Shown in pieces: positions 6,865 through 10,501 of a stretch of 10,501 bases of DNA. The translations under genes and the position numbers were made by a program. The notes below the pieces were generated by a model that worked only from the letters and a program-made list of their open reading frames with translations, did no database searches and was not told the origin of the DNA. This DNA is from Acidimicrobiia bacterium (lineage in GTDB: Bacteria; Actinomycetota; Acidimicrobiia; Acidimicrobiales; Ilumatobacteraceae): contig JAUHYJ010000070.1 in the NCBI GenBank assembly GCA_030425785.1, positions 1 to 10,501 of the forward strand, in the 5' to 3' direction. How positions within the stretch are numbered: the stretch's first letter is position 1; the number at the start of each line of letters is the position of its first letter.

Positions 6865-7760
6865 GCTTCACGATCGCCAACACGATCGACGACGTGCTCA
6901 CCGCACTGGCCGCCGGTGCGCGGCCGATCGCCGGCGGCACCGATCTCGTCGTCGGCGCCCGCCAGGGGAAGGCGCCGCTGCCCGCCGACCTGGTCGCGCT
7001 CGATCGGGTCGACGAGCTGCGGACGATCGGGCCCGAGCCCGGTGGCGGCATCCGCATCGGTGCCGGCGTGACGCATGCGACGCTGGTCCACGACGCGACC
7101 GTCGTCGGTGCGGCCACGTCGATCGCCGATGCCAGCGCGCTCGTCGGTTCGCCCGCGACGCGCCACGTCGGCACCCTCGGTGGCAACGTCATGAACGGGT
7201 CGCCGGCGATGGACACCGGTGCCCCCTTGATGGTGCTCGATGCAGCGGCCGAGCTGCGCTCGTTGCGGGGGACCCGGCGGCTGACCATGACCGAGCTGTG
7301 GACGGGGCCCGGCAGCACCGCCGCCGAACCCGACGAGCTGTGCACCGCCCTCGTCCTGCCGGCGGAGTCCGACCGATCCGGGAGCGCGTACGTCCGGCTC
7401 GAGTACCGCCGCGCCATGGAGATCGCGGTCGTCGGGGCTGCGGCTGCGGTCACCCTCGCCGACGACGGCACCATCGCCCGGCTCGCAGTCGCGCTCGCCG
7501 CCGTCGCCCCGACCATCGTCGCGGTCGACGTGTCGGCGATGATCGGGCACCGGGTCGACGACAACGTGCTGGCGGCGGTCGCGCTCGCCGCCTCCGACAC
7601 GGCGACGCCGATCGACGACCTGCGGGCGTCGGCCGACTATCGACGACACACCGTCGGCGTCATGGCGCGGCGTGCTGTCGACGCCGCCGTGCGGCGCGCC
7701 GGTGGTGAGCCGATCGGCGTGCCGGTGAATCGCTCGATCGGGATCGGGGTGGCGTCGTGA
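6861..7760 (+). CDS. Molybdenum hydroxylase medium subunit, FAD-binding
   Basis: This protein of 299 residues carries FAD and passes electrons from the iron-sulfur clusters to the final acceptor. It has the PCMH-type FAD domain, with pyrophosphate-binding PIAGGTDLVVGAR (22-34) and the second flavin motif ATRHVGTLGGNVMNGSPAMD (99-118), where TLGGN is diagnostic. The C-terminal CoxM-like domain ends in SADYRRHTVGVMARRAVDAA (257-276), the family's usual last helix. The start ATG overlaps the large-subunit stop (ATGA) and has a good ribosome binding site. The stop in turn overlaps the GTG of the small subunit by four bases, so the three subunits should be made in fixed ratio from one transcript. 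I see no damaged motif. The electron acceptor (NAD or another carrier) cannot be read from the sequence. Confidence 0.94.
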   Translation: MSFTIANTIDDVLTALAAGARPIAGGTDLVVGARQGKAPLPADLVALDRVDELRTIGPEPGGGIRIGAGVTHATLVHDATVVGAATSIADASALVGSPATRHVGTLGGNVMNGSPAMDTGAPLMVLDAAAELRSLRGTRRLTMTELWTGPGSTAAEPDELCTALVLPAESDRSGSAYVRLEYRRAMEIAVVGAAAAVTLADDGTIARLAVALAAVAPTIVAVDVSAMIGHRVDDNVLAAVALAASDTATPIDDLRASADYRRHTVGVMARRAVDAAVRRAGGEPIGVPVNRSIGIGVAS

Positions 7761-8221
7761 GCGAGTCGTTCCAGCTGCGCGTCAACGACGTCGAGTACCC
7801 GCTGTCCGTCGATCAGGGCCGCAACCTGCTCGGCGTGATCCGCACCGAGATCGGGCTCACCGGCACGAAGGAGGGCTGCGACGACTGCGAGTGCGGCGCC
7901 TGCATGGTGCTGATCGACGGTCAGCCGGTGAACTCGTGCTCGTACCTCGCCGTCCAGGCCCAGGGGCGCGAGATCACGACGGTCGAGGGGCTCGCGGAGG
8001 GTGACGAGCTCGATCGGCTCCAGCGCAACCTGCTCGAGGTCGGCGGCGTCCAGTGCGGGTTCTGCACCCCGGGGATGCTGATGTCCGCGACCGCCTTGCT
8101 GGCCGAGCACGACGACCCGAGCGACGACGAGATCCGCATCGGCCTCTCCGGCAACCTCTGTCGGTGCACCGGCTACGCCCGCATCATCGAGGCCGTGCGG
8201 CGCACCGCCGACGGCGCCTGA
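7757..8221 (+). CDS. Molybdenum hydroxylase small subunit, 2x[2Fe-2S]
   Basis: This 154-residue electron-transfer subunit has an N-terminal plant-ferredoxin-type domain and a C-terminal all-helical [2Fe-2S] domain. Cluster 1 ligands are Cys41, Cys46, Cys49 and Cys61 (C-x4-C-x2-C-x11-C). Cluster 2 ligands are Cys100, Cys103, Cys135 and Cys137, in QCGFCTPGM (99-107) and NLCRCTGY (133-140). An extra Cys44 sits inside the first ligand loop (GCDDCECGAC, 40-49). The GTG start overlaps the FAD-subunit stop (GTGA), with a purine-rich GGGGTGG upstream. The length is typical. With the two preceding genes it completes a hydroxylase in L-M-S order. It is the last gene of the unit: its TGA at 8219-8221 directly abuts the convergent Eis-family gene. 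No XdhC/CoxF or MoaE-like maturation genes follow, so assembly factors must be encoded elsewhere. Confidence 0.95.
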   Translation: MSESFQLRVNDVEYPLSVDQGRNLLGVIRTEIGLTGTKEGCDDCECGACMVLIDGQPVNSCSYLAVQAQGREITTVEGLAEGDELDRLQRNLLEVGGVQCGFCTPGMLMSATALLAEHDDPSDDEIRIGLSGNLCRCTGYARIIEAVRRTADGA

Positions 8222-9439
8222 TCAGAAGAAGCTGCCGCAGCAGGGGAGCGGCGTGACCCGGAACAGTTCGTCGGCGCGCGCCGCGGCCCCATCCGTGTGG
8301 GCGACCGCGCGCCCGGTCGCCACCACGGCGGCCCAGGAGGTGCCCCCCAGATACGCCGCCGACAGCCCGGCGAGCGTGGCCGTCAGGTCCGGTTCCTCCG
8401 AGGTGCGGGTCGCGCCGCCTCCGTCGATCTCCCACGTCCCGTCGTTGCCGGGGACCAGCGGGTCGGTCACCTGGACGCGCACGCCCCGCTCGATCGGAGC
8501 GTAGGTCCGCCCGGCGAGGGCGATGTCGACGTCGACCAGGCGGACCCACTGCTCGTCGTCGACCGAGCGGACCCGGTACCCGCGAGGGTCGTTGGCCGCG
8601 AAGCGGATGAGGTCGTCGAGCGGCCGCTCGTCGGTGTGCCAGCGGGTGACGAGGTCGACCTCGCACAGGTACTGCCACAGCGCCAGCTCGACCTCGTCGG
8701 TGGCGGCGAACAGATCATCGACGTGCCCCTTGCCCTGTGGGAAGTCGGGGTGGTCCTCGTGCCACTCGACCGTGTAGTGCACGTAGCCGTCGTCGTCGCC
8801 GTCGGCGTTCGTGTGGACCGCGACCAGCGATCGCTTCGAGCCCTCGGTCACGTCGTTCAGGTAGCGCTGCGTCCAGCTCGGCGGGCGCGTGACGGCGCCG
8901 ACCCGACGCCGCCCGAACCGCCCGTAGAGCTCGCCGACGACCTCGACCACCTCGTCGCGCCCGAGCAGCCGGAACGAGCCGGTCGGGTCCGCGCCACGGA
9001 CGGGTCGCACGAGCAGCGGGTCGACGGTGGCCGACGCGAACTCCCCCGCGAGGCCGAAGCCGAACCGCTCGTAGATCGTCGCCTGGCTGGCGCGCAGGCT
9101 CATCAGTGCGAGCCCTCGCTCGTCGGCGTCGCGAATGCACGCCTCGATGAGCCGTCGCGCGAGCCCCCGGCGGCGATACGTCGGCAGCACGCCGACCCGG
9201 CTGACCGCGGCGGTCGGCAGCGCGGCCCCGCCGGGCACCGTCGTCTCGACGAAGAACTGACCGGCGTGCCCGACGCACTGCTCGCCGTCCCAGGCGCTGT
9301 ACGACGCCATCTCGTCCCAGGAGGGACGCGACTTCTCCCACCGCTCGTCGGAGATCGGCGGACCCATCAGGGGCAGCGCCATGGCCTCGGCGGCGGCGCG
9401 GTACTCGTCGGGCTCGGTCGTGCGGACCTCGATGCTCAT
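8222..9439 (-). CDS. Eis-family GNAT N-acetyltransferase
   Basis: This 405-residue protein matches the mycobacterial Eis (enhanced intracellular survival) architecture and length. An N-terminal GNAT domain (about 1-150) has the acetyl-CoA loop VGVLPTYRRRGLARRL (82-97). A second degenerate GNAT domain covers about 155-290, and an SCP2-like C-terminal domain about 300-405. Tyr123 in YERFGF (123-128) aligns with the general acid of Eis. The protein ends CCGSFF, as expected for a family in which the C-terminal carboxylate reaches into the active site. Known Eis enzymes acetylate amines and lysines, including aminoglycosides for some members. The natural substrate here is unknown. ATG 9439 fits the family N-terminus. 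It lies 86 bases downstream of the formate/nitrite transporter gene on the same strand, so cotranscription is possible. It is convergent with the hydroxylase small subunit, with no gap between stops. Confidence 0.93.
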   Translation of the reverse strand: MSIEVRTTEPDEYRAAAEAMALPLMGPPISDERWEKSRPSWDEMASYSAWDGEQCVGHAGQFFVETTVPGGAALPTAAVSRVGVLPTYRRRGLARRLIEACIRDADERGLALMSLRASQATIYERFGFGLAGEFASATVDPLLVRPVRGADPTGSFRLLGRDEVVEVVGELYGRFGRRRVGAVTRPPSWTQRYLNDVTEGSKRSLVAVHTNADGDDDGYVHYTVEWHEDHPDFPQGKGHVDDLFAATDEVELALWQYLCEVDLVTRWHTDERPLDDLIRFAANDPRGYRVRSVDDEQWVRLVDVDIALAGRTYAPIERGVRVQVTDPLVPGNDGTWEIDGGGATRTSEEPDLTATLAGLSAAYLGGTSWAAVVATGRAVAHTDGAAARADELFRVTPLPCCGSFF

Positions 9440-9525
9440 CGGCGTGCCACGGCGGGGGTGAAGGGGCAGGACGACGTCGTCATGCCGTCAGCTTGTCAGA
9501 ACGGTCGCGTCGCGAGCCGGTGGGT
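9440..9525. other. Spacer between the transporter and Eis-family genes
   Basis: The spacer is 86 bases. It contains one exact 12-base palindrome, GACGACGTCGTC at 9470-9481, about 31 bases upstream of the Eis-family ATG. This could be an operator or simply a product of the GAC/GTC-rich composition. No stem followed by a T-run is visible, so there is no obvious intrinsic terminator for the transporter gene, and no convincing -35/-10 pair. Confidence 0.4.
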
Positions 9526-10428
9526 TCAGTCGCGTCCGAACGAGCCGAGCACCGACAGACGTCGCCGCAGTTCGATGTGTGGGCGTCCGACCTGCACCAG
9601 TCGCAGCAGGGTGACGAGACCGAGGCCACCCACCATGTTGCCGAACGCCGCGAACGACGACAGCGCCAGCCAGTCGGCGTAGCCGTAGTCGGTGCCACCG
9701 ACCTGCAACCCGGCGAACATCTTGATCGAGATGACGACGACATGGTTCATGTGCGTGGCGCCGAGCAGGAAGCCGAACGATCCGACGGCGAGCAGCTTGC
9801 CGCCTTCGGTCGCAGCGTTGCGGATCATCCATGTCATCAGCGTGATCGCGCCGCCGGCGAGGACGGCGAGCATGAACGACTCGGTCGAGATGCCGCGTCC
9901 GACGATCTTCTCCCCCAGTTCGACCGCCGTGCCGCGCAGGTCGGGATAAGCGCCGATCAGGAGGGCGGCGACGATGAACCCGCCGACCAGGTTGAACGCG
10001 TAGGTCACGCCCCAGAGGCGCACGAGGCGCTTCCACGACGAGTTGCCGGTGACGACGGTGGTGACCGGCACGAGGAAGTTCTCGGTGAAGAGCTCCGATC
10101 GCCCGAGATGGAGCGCGAAGAAGCCGATCGTGAAGGCGAGACCACCGAGGAGCTCGGAGCCCGTCTGGTCCTGGACGAAGAGGAGCGCGAGGACGCCGAA
10201 GCCGACGTCGAGGCCGGCGACGAGCCCGGTTGCTGCCACGTTGGAGGCGGGTCGGTTGAGCCGTCTCGCTCCCTCGTCGATGCTGCGGTCGAAGCTCTCG
10301 ATCAACTCGGGTTCGACGCTCTCCGTCAACTCGGCTGCGACGCGCTCCATCGGCTCGGCTGCGACCTCGTCGTGCCCGGGTCGGGTGACGTCGGGCGTCG
10401 CAGCGGTCCTCGGCTCGGTGGTAGACAT
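9526..10428 (-). CDS. Formate/nitrite transporter (FNT) family protein, YfdC-like
   Basis: This 300-residue inner-membrane protein has an unusually long acidic N-terminal tail (about residues 1-60) before six hydrophobic segments near 64-84, 94-114, 138-160, 184-204, 213-235 and 256-280. The segment HLGRSELFTENFLVPV (107-122) is characteristic of the YfdC branch of the FNT superfamily. THMNHVV (225-231) places His226 where FNT channels carry their central pore histidine. FNT proteins form pentameric channels for small monovalent anions such as formate, nitrite or hydrosulfide. The substrate of the YfdC branch is not established, and none is inferred here. The tail contains three 8-residue repeats at 22-45, listed separately. 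ATG 10428 is chosen because the frame begins cleanly there, with a GAGG just upstream at very short spacing. It is likely the first gene of a unit that may include the Eis-family gene. Confidence 0.9.
   Translation of the reverse strand: MSTTEPRTAATPDVTRPGHDEVAAEPMERVAAELTESVEPELIESFDRSIDEGARRLNRPASNVAATGLVAGLDVGFGVLALLFVQDQTGSELLGGLAFTIGFFALHLGRSELFTENFLVPVTTVVTGNSSWKRLVRLWGVTYAFNLVGGFIVAALLIGAYPDLRGTAVELGEKIVGRGISTESFMLAVLAGGAITLMTWMIRNAATEGGKLLAVGSFGFLLGATHMNHVVVISIKMFAGLQVGGTDYGYADWLALSSFAAFGNMVGGLGLVTLLRLVQVGRPHIELRRRLSVLGSFGRD
10294..10365 (-). repeat. Three 24-bp tandem repeats in the FNT gene's N-terminal coding region
   Basis: Three adjacent 24-base units (10294-10317, 10318-10341, 10342-10365) match their neighbours at 20 of 24 positions. 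They encode residues 22-45 as VAAEPMER, VAAELTES and VEPELIES, an acidic octad lying in the predicted cytoplasmic tail. The in-frame unit length means expansion or contraction would preserve the reading frame. Confidence 0.8.
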
Positions 10429-10501
10429 GCCTCGCAGGATTCCCCTTTTGGAGAATGCCCAAACGCAAGGTGCTGTCCGTCGTGGTGGCGCGTCGACGTC
10501 G
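10429..10501 (-). promoter_or_regulatory. Upstream region of the FNT gene with an AT-rich inverted repeat
   Basis: These 73 bases precede the FNT start and run to the window edge. They contain the inverted repeat ATTCCCC-TTTT-GGAGAAT at 10439-10456 (seven-base arms, one mismatch, four-base centre), conspicuously AT-rich for this DNA. On the - strand a TTGCGT lies just upstream and could be a weak -35 box, but no good -10 follows at the right distance. The repeat sits 11-28 bases before the ATG, where a repressor or leader hairpin would affect initiation. Confidence 0.4.

Noticed and set aside
6390..7760. Longer start for the FAD subunit at 6390
   Set aside because: It would overlap the large subunit by over 470 bases with meaningless sequence. 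ATG 6861 has a good ribosome binding site and begins the FAD domain.
4558..8221. Aerobic CO dehydrogenase (coxMSL)
   Set aside because: The large subunit lacks the AYRCSFR loop of true CoxL and the gene order is L-M-S. General family assignment only.
9470..9481. GACGACGTCGTC as an operator for the Eis-family gene
   Set aside because: It is an exact palindrome, but GAC/GTC repeats are so frequent in this DNA that a 12-base match is weak evidence. Mentioned in the spacer entry only.
1..10501. CRISPR array, tRNA, rRNA, insertion sequence or prophage elements
   Set aside because: No spaced direct repeats, cloverleaf sequences, transposase genes or terminal inverted repeats were seen on either strand by reading.

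Overview
The DNA is uniformly very GC-rich, with strong G/C third-position bias on every gene I call, and no gene stands out in composition. The protein set (a CtpE-type P-type ATPase, an Eis-family acetyltransferase, paired USP and CBS proteins, a stand-alone OLD-like TOPRIM protein) points to a high-GC actinobacterium. An Acidimicrobiia-like lineage is a guess I cannot prove from the sequence. No rRNA, tRNA, transposon, phage gene or CRISPR array is visible.

Layout, left to right. (1) Positions 1-510, + strand: the last codons of an unidentified gene, overlapping by 4 bp a two-domain CBS protein. (2) Positions 550-3800, - strand: a coupled pair, a tandem-domain universal stress protein followed with a 4-bp overlap by a CtpE-like P-type cation ATPase. 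(3) Positions 3801-3902: a short divergent intergenic region carrying a 33-bp near-perfect palindrome, the strongest regulatory candidate in the window. (4) Positions 3903-4523, + strand: a stand-alone TOPRIM protein related to the nuclease half of OLD enzymes. (5) Positions 4558-8221, + strand: a complete three-subunit molybdenum hydroxylase of the xanthine dehydrogenase family in the order large (Mo), medium (FAD), small (2x[2Fe-2S]), with 4-bp overlaps between subunits. Its substrate is unknown, and its active-site loop matches neither CO dehydrogenase nor classical xanthine dehydrogenase. (6) Positions 8222-9439, - strand: an Eis-family acetyltransferase whose stop codon abuts the stop of the hydroxylase small subunit. 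(7) Positions 9526-10428, - strand: a formate/nitrite-transporter-family membrane protein with a tandemly repeated acidic N-terminal tail. The last 73 bases contain its upstream region with an AT-rich inverted repeat.

How the genes may work together: CBS and USP proteins sense adenine nucleotides or energy state in many actinobacteria and often lie beside cation ATPases. Here they look like an energy- or stress-linked cation transport module. The molybdenum hydroxylase is a separate oxidative catabolic unit, and its maturation genes are not in the window. I see no clearly new multi-gene defence or mobile system. The points most worth a second look are the palindrome at the usp/TOPRIM divergence, the stand-alone TOPRIM protein, the Glu-to-Gln change in the ATPase cation site, and the hydroxylase's atypical loop.
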